NCBI GenBank assembly: GCA_035527715.1
Contig: DATKZY010000109.1
Span: 1 to 37,337, forward strand
Direction of reading: 5' to 3'
DNA: 37,337 nt
From: DSUN01 sp035527715
GTDB taxonomy: Bacteria > Planctomycetota > PUPC01 > DSUN01
Below, one piece after another: positions 1 to 9,220 of the stretch (position 1 is its first letter; every line of letters begins with the position of its first letter). Made by a program: the position numbers and the translations under genes. Below the pieces are notes generated by a model. It had not been told where the DNA came from. It worked only from the letters and a program-made list of their open reading frames with translations, and did no database searches.

Positions 1-14
1 TTGAGGAAGATCAT
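1..14 (-). CDS. Start of next operon gene (edge fragment)
   Basis: Only the first four codons and two bases are inside the window. An ATG reads leftward four bases after the TGA of the DUF58 gene and gives Met-Ile-Phe-Leu-(Asn or Lys). In MoxR/DUF58 operons the following gene is often a BatA-like membrane protein whose N-terminus has an Met-x-Phe-Leu-Asn-Pro pattern, and this start would fit. The assignment is inference from four residues and gene order. Confidence 0.3.
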
Positions 15-18
15 AGGC

Positions 19-915
19 TCAGTTCATTTGACTTCGGCGGTGGAGGTACTCGCTAAGGCCCAGCTCCAGCGGCGTGCGGGTGTCAAAGAGCTTGTAGTCG
101 GCCTTGAGGTCTGCACAGCCCTTCTCATAGGACGAGAGAAAGCGCTGCAATTCGGCCATGTAGACGGGCTTGATGCCCTCGGGGGCGATGAGCAGCTTCT
201 CGCTCGTCTCGAGGTCGGTGAACTCGGTCATCGTGTCGAAGGGGAAGGTCAGCTCGGCGTCGTCCATGATCTGGAACACGATGATGTCGTGGCCCTTGAA
301 ACGGAAGTGCTGGAGGGCCGAGAGCACCTTCTGCGGGTCGTCGAGCAGGTCGGAGATGAGGATGATGAGCCCCGTGCGCTTGAGGCTCTCGGCCAGGTCG
401 TGCAGCGGGCCGGCCACGTTGGTCTCGCCCCCCGGCTCCAGGTGGTCGAGCTCGGTGAGCATGCGGTGAAGGTGCGATTGGCGCGTGCGCGGCGGCAGCA
501 TCAGCCGCGCCTTCGTGTCGAACACCGTGAGCCCCGTGGCGTCGCGCTGCCGCATCATGAAATAGGACAGGCACGCCGCCAGGCACGAACCGTACTGGAG
601 CTTCGAGAGGCCGTTCTCCCGCGACTTGTAGGCCATCGAGCCCGACGAGTCGAGCAGGATGTGGCACGTGAGGTTCGTCTCTTCCTCGAACTGCTTGATG
701 TAGTAGCGGTCGGTCTTGCCGTAGACCTTCCAGTCAATGTGCTTGATCTCGTCGCCCGGCGTGTACTGGCGGTATTCGGCGAACTCGACGGAGAAGCCGC
801 GGTAAGGGCTGCGGTGGAGGCCCAGGATAAAGCCCTCGACCACCACCTTCGCGAGGAGCTGCATGTTGCTGATCCGCGCGATCACGTCGAAATCGAGATA
901 CTGGCTCTTGGCCAT
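19..915 (-). CDS. DUF58 domain-containing protein
   Basis: A 298-residue cytosolic-looking protein. It carries the DUF58 signature at about residues 40-70 (Gly-Phe-Ser-Val-Glu-Phe, Tyr-Thr-Pro-Gly-Asp-Glu, then His-Ile-Asp-Trp-Lys at 59-63). A von Willebrand factor A-like metal site follows at 89-94 (Asp-Ser-Ser-Gly-Ser-Met). There is no signal peptide or membrane segment. The family is encoded next to MoxR AAA+ ATPases and is thought to be a partner or substrate of them in envelope or metal-insertion processes; the exact role is unknown. It is the third gene of a leftward operon, 57 bp after the proximal MoxR gene, and the operon goes on past the left edge. The ATG start is supported by the family's usual N-terminus. 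Confidence 0.88.
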   Translation of the reverse strand: MAKSQYLDFDVIARISNMQLLAKVVVEGFILGLHRSPYRGFSVEFAEYRQYTPGDEIKHIDWKVYGKTDRYYIKQFEEETNLTCHILLDSSGSMAYKSRENGLSKLQYGSCLAACLSYFMMRQRDATGLTVFDTKARLMLPPRTRQSHLHRMLTELDHLEPGGETNVAGPLHDLAESLKRTGLIILISDLLDDPQKVLSALQHFRFKGHDIIVFQIMDDAELTFPFDTMTEFTDLETSEKLLIAPEGIKPVYMAELQRFLSSYEKGCADLKADYKLFDTRTPLELGLSEYLHRRSQMN

Positions 916-942
916 CGAATGGCTCGCTTGGTAGGCGACTCA

Positions 943-972
943 GGATCCGTCGGATCGGTCCGATCGGTCGGA
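943..972. repeat. Imperfect GATCGG tandem repeat
   Basis: The 57-bp gap between the MoxR and DUF58 genes is largely filled by alternating units of CGGATCGGTC and its near complement. The stretch is partly self-complementary and could fold in the mRNA between the two genes. It has no recognisable promoter. Confidence 0.6.
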
Positions 973-1995
<1,023 letters not shown>

Positions 1996-2003
1996 AGCGT
2001 TCC

Positions 2004-3035
<1,032 letters not shown>

Positions 3036-3116
3036 GGCGGTAGGGTTCTCCACAAGCACGGGGCCCGACGGGCCCGGAAGCACACGCCTCGCCTGGTTCC
3101 ATTCGGGCGCGGCGCC

Positions 3117-3162
3117 TCTATTCTCTATATTATGTCAAGGGAATCAAGTCGGCATGCGCCAC
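3117..3162 (-). promoter_or_regulatory. AT-rich island, likely MoxR operon promoter zone
   Basis: This is an AT-rich patch in otherwise GC-rich sequence, upstream of the leftward MoxR genes. On the minus strand it holds a TTGATT, a TTGACA and a TATAGA, but no pair has ideal 16-18 bp spacing, so the exact elements are not resolved. Confidence 0.3.
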
Positions 3163-3182
3163 GCCGGCTCGCACAGGCGCAC

Positions 3183-3212
3183 TTGCGCTCGCGTGGGCCT
3201 TCCCGATACGAT
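3183..3212 (+). promoter_or_regulatory. Possible promoter for alcohol dehydrogenase
   Basis: TTGCGC, an 18-bp spacer and TACGAT lie about 40 bp upstream of the dehydrogenase start. The -35 match is weak and the -10 is good. Confidence 0.35.
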
Positions 3213-3251
3213 GGAGCCATCGAGGTCCACGCGCCACCCCAGGAGGCCGAC

Positions 3252-4292
3252 ATGAAGGCGGCAGTGTACGAGGCATTCGGCGGGCCATTGACCATCCAGC
3301 TTGTCCCCGACCCGACCCCCAACGACCACGGCGTGGTCGTGCGCGTGCGAGCCAACGGCATCTGCCGCAGCGATTGGCACGCCTGGATGGGGCACGACCC
3401 CGAGGTCACCCTGCCCCACGTCCCGGGGCACGAGCTGGCGGGCGAGGTCGAGGCCGTGGGGAGGAGCGTGTGCCGCTGGAAGCGGGGCGACCGCGTGACC
3501 GTGCCGTTCGTGTGCGGCTGCGGCACGTGCCCCCAGTGCGCCTCGGGCAACCATCAGGTCTGCGACCGGCAGCGCCAGCCGGGGTTCACGCACTGGGGCT
3601 CCTTCGCCCAGTACGTGGCCATCCACCGCGCCGACGTGAACCTGGTGCGGCTGCCGGACGAGATGGACTTCGTGACGGCGGCGAGCCTGGGCTGCCGCTT
3701 CGCCACGTCGTTTCGCGCGATTGTGGCGCAGGGGCGGGTCTCGGCCGGCCAGTGGGTCGCCGTCCACGGCTGCGGCGGCGTGGGGCTGTCGGCGATCATG
3801 ATCGCGGCGGCACTCGGAGCCAATGTGGTGGGGGTGGACATCCGCGAGGACAAGCTCCGCTTCGCCGAGTCGATCGGCGCCGCCCGCACGGTCAACGCCA
3901 GCGAGGTCCAGGATGTCGCTCAGGCTGTGGTGGACATCACGGGCGGCGGAGCACACGTCTCGATGGATGCGTTGGGCAGCCCCGCGACCTGCTTCAACTC
4001 CATCTCCTGCCTGCGGAAGCGCGGGCGGCACGTGCAGGTGGGGCTGATGCTCGCCGACCAGAGCACCCCGTACGTGCCGATGGACAAGGTGATCGCCCGC
4101 GAGCTGGAGATCCTGGGCAGCCACGGCATGCAGGCGCACCGCTACGACGACCTGCTGGCGATGATCACCTCGGGGAAGCTGCGTCCTGACCGGCTCATCG
4201 GCAAGACCGTGAGCCTGGAGGAGTCGCTGAAGGAGCTTGAGACCATGGACACCTTCAGCGGGACCGGGGTGACGGTGATTGACAGGTTCTAG
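3252..4292 (+). CDS. Zinc-dependent alcohol dehydrogenase (MDR family)
   Basis: A 346-residue medium-chain dehydrogenase. The catalytic zinc ligands are Cys38, His60-Glu61 in the PGHE motif and Cys148. The structural zinc is held by Cys90, Cys93, Cys96 and Cys104. The Rossmann motif GCGGVG at 173-178, with an acidic residue (Asp196) at the end of the second strand, indicates NAD(H) rather than NADP(H). It would oxidise an alcohol or polyol to an aldehyde or ketone; the substrate cannot be read from sequence. The ATG at 3252 follows AGGAGG by six bases, which decides the start. It stands alone, divergent from the MoxR operon and convergent with the GH9 gene. Confidence 0.92.
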   Translation: MKAAVYEAFGGPLTIQLVPDPTPNDHGVVVRVRANGICRSDWHAWMGHDPEVTLPHVPGHELAGEVEAVGRSVCRWKRGDRVTVPFVCGCGTCPQCASGNHQVCDRQRQPGFTHWGSFAQYVAIHRADVNLVRLPDEMDFVTAASLGCRFATSFRAIVAQGRVSAGQWVAVHGCGGVGLSAIMIAAALGANVVGVDIREDKLRFAESIGAARTVNASEVQDVAQAVVDITGGGAHVSMDALGSPATCFNSISCLRKRGRHVQVGLMLADQSTPYVPMDKVIARELEILGSHGMQAHRYDDLLAMITSGKLRPDRLIGKTVSLEESLKELETMDTFSGTGVTVIDRF

Positions 4293-4341
4293 AGCGGAAG
4301 CGCTCCTCGGCGGCGGGGGGCCGACGACGCGGGGCAGAGCA

Positions 4342-6744
4342 CTACCGCACCTTGAGGGCGAGATAGGCCAGCAGGCTGGCGCAAGGCCCCTGGTAGCTGA
4401 GGCAGGGCTCGTTGAACTCCCAGGGGCTTTCCCACCAGTTGAGGCCCGCGACGTAGCGCTTCATCGAGCCGTTAGGGCCGCCGACGACATAGCCGGGCGG
4501 CGGCCCCACCTTGCCCGGGCCGCTGCCGATGAATCTGCCGCCGTAGGGGTCGCTGGCCTTCTGCGCGTTGCCCAGCCAGGCGTGGAACATGACCATCACG
4601 GAGTTCTCGGCCCCGAACTCCTTCAGGTTCGTCACGTAGCAGACGCCAAGCGGGTTCCGTCCGAAGAGGTAGTGGGCGTACTCCTCGGCCGCGGCGATGT
4701 ACCTCTCCCTGGCCGCGGGATCATCCGTCAGCTCTGCGGCGACGAGGGCCGAGAGGCCGGTGCCGCCGACGAGGGCGTTGCTGCCCCACCAGTAGCCGCG
4801 GATGCCGGCGCAGTAGCCGTGGTTGGCGCCGCTGGCTTTGACGACCGCGTCGCCGCAGTCGAGGAGCAGCTTCTTGAGCTTCTTCACCGTCTCCGGGTCG
4901 GCGCCGGGGGCATGGATGTAGGCCCAGGCGGCCTGGACGGCTTCCCAGTTCTCGCCGGGCGGGATGCCGCCGAGCTTGTTGAGCCAGTCCCTGGCGATCG
5001 GCTCGAACTGCTTGTCGCCCGTGAGCCGGAAGAAGCAGGCGGCGGCGATGGCGCGGCAGGCCTCGTAGCTTACGAAGTACCATTCGCCCGTCTTGGCCAG
5101 CTTCTTCGGGTCCTTGAGGTCGGCGGGCCAGGGGTGGGGCTTGGCCTCAAGGAGCTTCCAGGCCTTGAGCGCCTCGTCGAGGCAGCGCTTCTGGAAGGCG
5201 GGGTCGAGCTTGCGCTCGCCCCACACGAGCGCGGCGTAGGCGAGGTTGGCGAGGCGGTTCATCGTCGCGCCACTGGTCTGGACGGTGAGCATGGTCGGCT
5301 CGGTGGTGGCCTCGGGCGGGCAGGCGGGCCGGATGTAGACGCGGCCCCAGGCGGCGCCCGCCTCGTCCGCCATCCGCAGGAACCACTCGGTGCCCCAGCG
5401 GGCCTCGTCGAGCAGGTCGGGCACGCCGTTGCCGCTCTCGGGCAGGTTCAGGTCGCCGTCCTTCGCGGCGTCGCCGATGAGCTGGATGCCCAGGAGCATG
5501 CGCATGTGGCAGACGGTCGTGTTGCCCATGTACTTGTCGAAGTTCCCTGCGTCCCACCAGCCGCCGCTCACGTCGTGCGGGGTGGGGTCGAGCACTTCCT
5601 TCCCGACGGGGTCCCAATGGGCGGCGCCGGTCCACCTGTAAACGCGGGCCTGGGTGGACTGGTTGGGGCCGCGGTGGGAGAGCTTGTGCGCCCACGGGCC
5701 GGCGAACTTCTCGGGCAGCTCGGTGTCGGCCCGCTGGAAGTAGTAGGAGCGCCAAGCCGCGAGGCCCGCGCCGCGGAAGACGCCTTCGGCGATGTTGAAG
5801 GGGCGCGAGCGCGTCTCCTCGCCTTCGATGGTGGCCTTCACGTAGTAGCGGCCGGGGGTCTGGACCGCGCTGAGGTCGAGGTGGGCGATGTAGTCGCCCG
5901 ACTCCTTGTCGAGCTCGTTGTTGTTGAAGCGCTTGAGGGCAGCCGGGTGGTCCTTCAGGGTCCACACCGTCCCATCGGCCTTCGCATCCACGAGTTCCAG
6001 GGCGAGGTCGTCTGGAATGACGGCGCTGCTGGCGATGACGAGGAGCTTGCGGCCGGTGGAGCGATAGCCGATCTGGTCGGCGTAGACGCGCGGCCCCTGT
6101 CCCGTGCTCACGACCTTCCACAGGGGCTGGGCGGCTTGCTTGCCTTCGGGCGCGGGCAGGAGCTTCAGGCGCTTCATCGGCTTGCCGGCGGAGTCGGCCA
6201 GCCGGGCGCAGCCGCCCCACTCGCGCACGCCGTTGAGGATGAGGAGCGCGACGCGGTTGACGCCCTTCTTGAGCTCCACCTTCTCTGCCTTGTTCTGGTC
6301 GGGCGCCGCGCCGCGGCCGCCGATGAAGCGCGAGACCTCCTTGCCGTTGACGTAGAGCGCCGCCGAGTCGTCGCTGCCCCAGAAGACCGTCGCCGTGGCC
6401 TCCGCCCGCTCCAGCACCACGTAGGCGAGCAGCACCCCGGCCGCGTTCTCCCCCTTGCCGAGCGCCGAGTCGCCGTCCACCACCGCGGTTCCCTCCTTGA
6501 CGGTCACGAGCTTCCACTTGAGCGGCTTCCCGCCGAGCTGGGTGGCATCGCCTGGCGCCGGCGAGGAGGCGGCCAGCTCCTTCAGCACGGGGTCGTCCAG
6601 CCCGGGGCCTTTGGCCTTCTCAGCGCCGATGGGCGCCGGCCCGACGCCGAGCCAGTAAGGGATGAACCCCGAGCTGTCGGTGGTATGATCGGCTGCCAGG
6701 GCTGCGGCTCCGCACAGCGCCAGCGCCAGCGCGGCTCTGCTCAT
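4342..6744 (-). CDS. Glycoside hydrolase family 9-like protein, exported
   Basis: An 800-residue protein with a signal peptide (about residues 1-18). Residues 20-210 look like a beta-sandwich with a YVNGKEV motif typical of carbohydrate-binding jelly rolls. Residues 220-320 match the Ig-like domain before GH9 catalytic domains (QIGY, then PGRYYV). The catalytic domain follows, with GGWWDAG at 395-400, GVPDLLDEARW at 440-450 and GRNPLGVCY later. GH9 enzymes invert the beta-1,4 bonds of cellulose and related glucans. The general acid Glu is present in the C-terminal NEP (Glu779), but the Asp that acts as base in the DAGD motif is Asn401. It is either a changed-mechanism or a binding-only protein. 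AAGGAG precedes the ATG by about 12 bases. It may follow the GTPase gene in one transcript. Confidence 0.85.
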   Translation of the reverse strand: MSRAALALALCGAAALAADHTTDSSGFIPYWLGVGPAPIGAEKAKGPGLDDPVLKELAASSPAPGDATQLGGKPLKWKLVTVKEGTAVVDGDSALGKGENAAGVLLAYVVLERAEATATVFWGSDDSAALYVNGKEVSRFIGGRGAAPDQNKAEKVELKKGVNRVALLILNGVREWGGCARLADSAGKPMKRLKLLPAPEGKQAAQPLWKVVSTGQGPRVYADQIGYRSTGRKLLVIASSAVIPDDLALELVDAKADGTVWTLKDHPAALKRFNNNELDKESGDYIAHLDLSAVQTPGRYYVKATIEGEETRSRPFNIAEGVFRGAGLAAWRSYYFQRADTELPEKFAGPWAHKLSHRGPNQSTQARVYRWTGAAHWDPVGKEVLDPTPHDVSGGWWDAGNFDKYMGNTTVCHMRMLLGIQLIGDAAKDGDLNLPESGNGVPDLLDEARWGTEWFLRMADEAGAAWGRVYIRPACPPEATTEPTMLTVQTSGATMNRLANLAYAALVWGERKLDPAFQKRCLDEALKAWKLLEAKPHPWPADLKDPKKLAKTGEWYFVSYEACRAIAAACFFRLTGDKQFEPIARDWLNKLGGIPPGENWEAVQAAWAYIHAPGADPETVKKLKKLLLDCGDAVVKASGANHGYCAGIRGYWWGSNALVGGTGLSALVAAELTDDPAARERYIAAAEEYAHYLFGRNPLGVCYVTNLKEFGAENSVMVMFHAWLGNAQKASDPYGGRFIGSGPGKVGPPPGYVVGGPNGSMKRYVAGLNWWESPWEFNEPCLSYQGPCASLLAYLALKVR

Positions 6745-6825
6745 GCTCTTGCTCTCCTTTCGCGTCGGGTGGCGGCACCTCCGTGTCCGACGACGGGCAC
6801 GGGGCGGCGACGGTGGGGAACGCGC

Positions 6826-7824
6826 TCAACTGGCGACGTGGAGCTCCACCACGTCGCGGTCCTGGAGAATGTGGTCGCGCTGGACCTGCTGGCCGGGGAA
6901 CTTCGACGAGCCCCAGACGCAGGCGTACTTGAGCTTGTCGGGAAACTCGCGGTGGACCTCGCGCGCCATGTCGAGGACGGAACTGCCGCGCGGGAGGATG
7001 AAGGGGGCGCCCATGTCGGGCGGCTTGCCCGGCTGCTTGCAGTAGACGCGGATGACGTCGAGCGTGGTGAAGAGGTAGGCGACGAAGGCGTCGAGGCCCT
7101 GGCGCGTGGTGGCCGACACGGCGAACATGGGCAGCCGCTCGCCGTAGAGGTCGCGAAGGGCCTCAAACGTCTCGGCCGCGCCGGGCAGGTCGGCCTTCGT
7201 GCCCACGACGACGGTCGTCTTGGGCTGGCGGCCCTCCTCGTCCCGCTCGTCGCGGCCGACGCGTCGCCCCACCGCCACCAGGCCGCGCTTCGCCAACACG
7301 TCCAGGCACGCGTCGAGCTGCTCGAGGGCATCCGCCGCGGCCAGGTCCACGACGACCGCGATGATGTCGGCCGACCGGTAGGCGCCCATCATCCCCGGCA
7401 TCACGGCCTCCGGCGTCACGGGCGGCATGTCCACAAGCTGGATCGGCACGCCCTCGTGCGAGGCCATGCCCGGGACGGGCGCGTGGGTGCCGAAGGGATA
7501 GTCGGTGACGCTGACCCGTGCGTTGCTGAGCGCGCCGACGATGGCCGACTTCCCGCAGTTGGGCACGCCCATCAGGACCACCTGGCCCGCGCCGCCGCGC
7601 TCGACGTGGAAGATGTCGCGCGTGCGCGCCCCGGCCTTGCTCGGCGGCGCGTCCTTGAGCTTGGCGATCCGCCGCTTGAGGTCGGCCTGCATGTGCTCGG
7701 TCCCCTTGTGCTTGGGGATGCAGGCCAGCATCTCCTCGAGCGCCGCCAGCTTCTCCTCGGGCGTCTTCGCCTGGCGGTGCGCCTCTTCCGCGTGCTTGTA
7801 CTCCGGCGACAGGTTCGCAGGCAT
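6826..7824 (-). CDS. DRG/Obg-like GTPase with C-terminal TGS domain
   Basis: A 332-residue GTPase. An N-terminal charged helical region (1-75) has the layout of DRG-type proteins. G1 is GVPNCGKS at 86-93. G3 reads DMPP at 132-135 where DTPG or DLPG is usual. G4 reads TKAD instead of NKxD, as in several DRG and Obg relatives. The last 80 residues form a TGS domain (threonyl-tRNA synthetase, GTPase, SpoT), which ends in QDRDVVELHV. Such proteins bind ribosomes or nucleotides and act in translation or stress control. The promoter is at 7854-7882 on the minus strand, and AAAGGA precedes the ATG. It is not a standard Obg because the Obg glycine-rich fold is absent. Confidence 0.85.
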   Translation of the reverse strand: MPANLSPEYKHAEEAHRQAKTPEEKLAALEEMLACIPKHKGTEHMQADLKRRIAKLKDAPPSKAGARTRDIFHVERGGAGQVVLMGVPNCGKSAIVGALSNARVSVTDYPFGTHAPVPGMASHEGVPIQLVDMPPVTPEAVMPGMMGAYRSADIIAVVVDLAAADALEQLDACLDVLAKRGLVAVGRRVGRDERDEEGRQPKTTVVVGTKADLPGAAETFEALRDLYGERLPMFAVSATTRQGLDAFVAYLFTTLDVIRVYCKQPGKPPDMGAPFILPRGSSVLDMAREVHREFPDKLKYACVWGSSKFPGQQVQRDHILQDRDVVELHVAS

Positions 7825-7853
7825 CTCCGGTCCGTTCCTTTCAGGATACCACC

Positions 7854-7882
7854 AGGATAGCCGCGCGACGCCCCGAAGTCAA
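7854..7882 (-). promoter_or_regulatory. Promoter for the TGS GTPase
   Basis: Reading leftward, TTGACT (7882-7877), a 17-bp spacer and TATCCT (7859-7854) make a near-consensus housekeeping promoter about 30 bp before the GTPase start. Confidence 0.7.
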
Positions 7883-7884
7883 CG

Positions 7885-7913
7885 TTGACCCGCAGGGCCG
7901 GATGTGGTACACC
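7885..7913 (+). promoter_or_regulatory. Promoter for the EamA transporter
   Basis: TTGACC (7885-7890), a 17-bp spacer and TACACC (7908-7913) point right. Transcription would start near 7920, almost at the ATG at 7922, so the message may be leaderless. The -35 shares the palindrome GTCAACGTTGAC (7878-7889) with the opposite promoter. Confidence 0.5.
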
Positions 7914-7921
7914 GCAACGTC

Positions 7922-8788
7922 ATGGATACCTCGCCCGCGCCTTCCCGCTCCGTCGCCCGCGGCCACGTGATGATCCTCATCTGTGCGCTGATGTGGAGTT
8001 CGGGTGGGTACTTCGTCAAGGTGCTCACGGCGACCTACGGGGCGCATCCCGGCGCCATCGCCTGCCTGCGCAGCGCCTTCGCCGGGCTCGTGCTCGCCTG
8101 GGCGCTGCCGGGGCTGGCCAGGGCGCCGAAGTGGCGCGCCGCCGCCTCGGGCATCGCCTACACGGTGGTCGTGGGCAGCTTCGTCTTCGCCGTGGCCGGC
8201 ACCACCGCGGCCAACGCGATCTTCCTCCAGTATGCCTACCCCGTGTTCGTCGCCGTCGGCGCCGTGTGCTTCTTCCGCGAGAGGCTGGCCCCGCGCACCC
8301 TGGCGGCCCTGGGCCTCGGGCTGGCGGGCGTGGGCACCATCCTCGTGTGCTCGTGGACGCCGGGCGAGCGCGCCGGCCTGGTGTGCGGCTTCGCGAGCGC
8401 CTTCGCGTTCGCCACCCTGGCGCTCCTCCAGCGCTCGATGCGCCGGGGGAGCCCGGTCGCGCTCTCGAGCTTCTACAACCTGGTGGCGGCCCTGCTCCTC
8501 CTCCCCTTCGCGTGGGGCCACCTGGGCCTCTCGGCGGAGGCCCTCGTCGTCGTGGCCGCGATGGGCACGCTTCAGCTCGGCATCCCCTACATCCTGTTCA
8601 TCCGCGGCCTGCGCACCGTGCCGGCGACCGATGCGGCGCTCATCACCCTCGCCGAGCCGATCCTCAACCCTGTGTGGGTGTGGCTCGCAATCGGCGAGCG
8701 CCCGAGCGCCAGCACCCTGGTGGGGGGCGGCCTCATCCTGCTCGCCCTCGGCGTCCGCTTCCTACGCTGGCGCGGCGATTCTGCGTGA
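7922..8788 (+). CDS. EamA/DMT family transporter
   Basis: A 288-residue membrane protein with about ten hydrophobic helices in two repeats, the fold of the drug/metabolite transporter family. Family marks include WSSGGYFVK in the first helix, a short polar loop after helix 2, and AEPILNPVWVWLAIGE in the penultimate pair of helices (typical LEPvfa.l.a.l.lgE pattern). It sits in the inner membrane and would move a small metabolite; the substrate is unknown. No Shine-Dalgarno is visible and the promoter places the transcript start close to the ATG. A GTG at 7904 would add six residues but lies within the promoter. Confidence 0.88.
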   Translation: MDTSPAPSRSVARGHVMILICALMWSSGGYFVKVLTATYGAHPGAIACLRSAFAGLVLAWALPGLARAPKWRAAASGIAYTVVVGSFVFAVAGTTAANAIFLQYAYPVFVAVGAVCFFRERLAPRTLAALGLGLAGVGTILVCSWTPGERAGLVCGFASAFAFATLALLQRSMRRGSPVALSSFYNLVAALLLLPFAWGHLGLSAEALVVVAAMGTLQLGIPYILFIRGLRTVPATDAALITLAEPILNPVWVWLAIGERPSASTLVGGGLILLALGVRFLRWRGDSA

Positions 8789-8794
8789 CCGCGC

Positions 8795-8822
8795 TTGACA
8801 TTGCTCAGGCCTGTGGTATAGT
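8795..8822 (+). promoter_or_regulatory. Strong sigma70-type promoter
   Basis: TTGACA (8795-8800), a 16-bp spacer and TATAGT (8817-8822) begin seven bases after the EamA stop codon. No credible protein gene follows before the tRNA at 9102, so the product is probably RNA. Confidence 0.7.
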
Positions 8823-8828
8823 TTCGGC

Positions 8829-9070
8829 GGAGGGATGCCCCCGGCGAAGTGCACCGTGAGCGAAGCGACCTGCCGCTCAGCTCGGCGAGAGCCCTTGCTG
8901 AAGCGCCCGAGCCGGGAGCAGCGCGATCGGCCTGGTGGGCCGGCCGCGTTGCGAGACCGGGACCTCGAACACGCGCGTGCTACCCGCACGCAGGCGCAGG
9001 GTTGCAGTGGCGCCAACCGAGCTGAGCGGCTTCGTCGTGTGGCGATCGGCCCTCGGCATTTGACAATGCC
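8829..9070 (+). ncRNA. Candidate structured RNA of unknown class
   Basis: This stretch follows a near-perfect promoter and lacks a plausible gene. Its arms 8872-8885 and 9017-9030 are perfectly complementary over 14 bases, closing a domain of about 130 nt. Inside it are AGCCCT pairing with AGGGTT, a CGGCC/GGCCG hairpin, and a GCGTGC-TACCC-GCACGC hairpin. GAGGG (8830-8834) can pair with CCCTC (9050-9054) as an outer stem. A GGCATT-TGAC-AATGCC hairpin (9055-9070) could mark the 3' end, although no T tract follows. I do not see the conserved cores of RNase P RNA, tmRNA or the small SRP RNA. It may be transcribed with the downstream tRNA. The ends are estimates. Confidence 0.45.
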
Positions 9071-9089
9071 CCCTGCGACCTGATATGCT
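9060..9089 (+). promoter_or_regulatory. tRNA-Pro promoter
   Basis: TTGACA (9060-9065), an 18-bp spacer and TATGCT (9084-9089) precede the tRNA by 12 bases. The -35 lies across the loop and right arm of the GGCATT/AATGCC hairpin. Confidence 0.7.
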
Positions 9090-9101
9090 ACGGTTGTGAT
9101 T

Positions 9102-9179
9102 CGGGGCGTGGCGCAGTTTGGCTAGCGCGCTTGAATGGGGTTCAAGAGGTCGCTGGTTCGAATCCAGTCGCCCCGACCA
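9102..9179 (+). tRNA. tRNA-Pro (anticodon GGG)
   Basis: The cloverleaf is 78 nt including an encoded CCA. The acceptor is CGGGGCG paired with CGCCCCG, the D stem is GCGC/GCGC, the anticodon stem is CTTGA/TCAAG with loop ATGGGGT, and the T arm has the loop TTCGAAT. The anticodon GGG at 9137-9139 reads CCC proline codons, which suits a GC-rich genome. A promoter precedes it and an intrinsic terminator begins three bases after it. Confidence 0.97.
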
Positions 9180-9181
9180 CG

Positions 9182-9220
9182 AGCAGCCGTTGTCACCCGT
9201 TGACAGCGGCTGCTTTCTTC
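9182..9220 (+). terminator. Intrinsic terminator after tRNA-Pro
   Basis: A 14-bp hairpin with one G-T pair (arms 9182-9195 and 9201-9214, five-base loop) is followed by a T-rich tail TTCTTC. It is the clearest Rho-independent terminator in the window. Confidence 0.9.

Noticed and set aside
4292..4305. GAGCG-GAAG-CGCTC hairpin between convergent genes
   Set aside because: Only five base pairs and no T tract, so it is too weak to call a terminator.
4279..7860. Very long open frames antisense to the GH9 and GTPase genes
   Set aside because: High GC leaves few stops in the opposite frames; the translations are Arg/Gly/Ala-rich with no domain signal, while the opposite strand holds clear families.
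8835..9083. 82-codon open frame inside the candidate RNA
   Set aside because: The ATG sits directly against the purine run with no proper spacing, and the sequence is Arg/Ala-rich with no family match.
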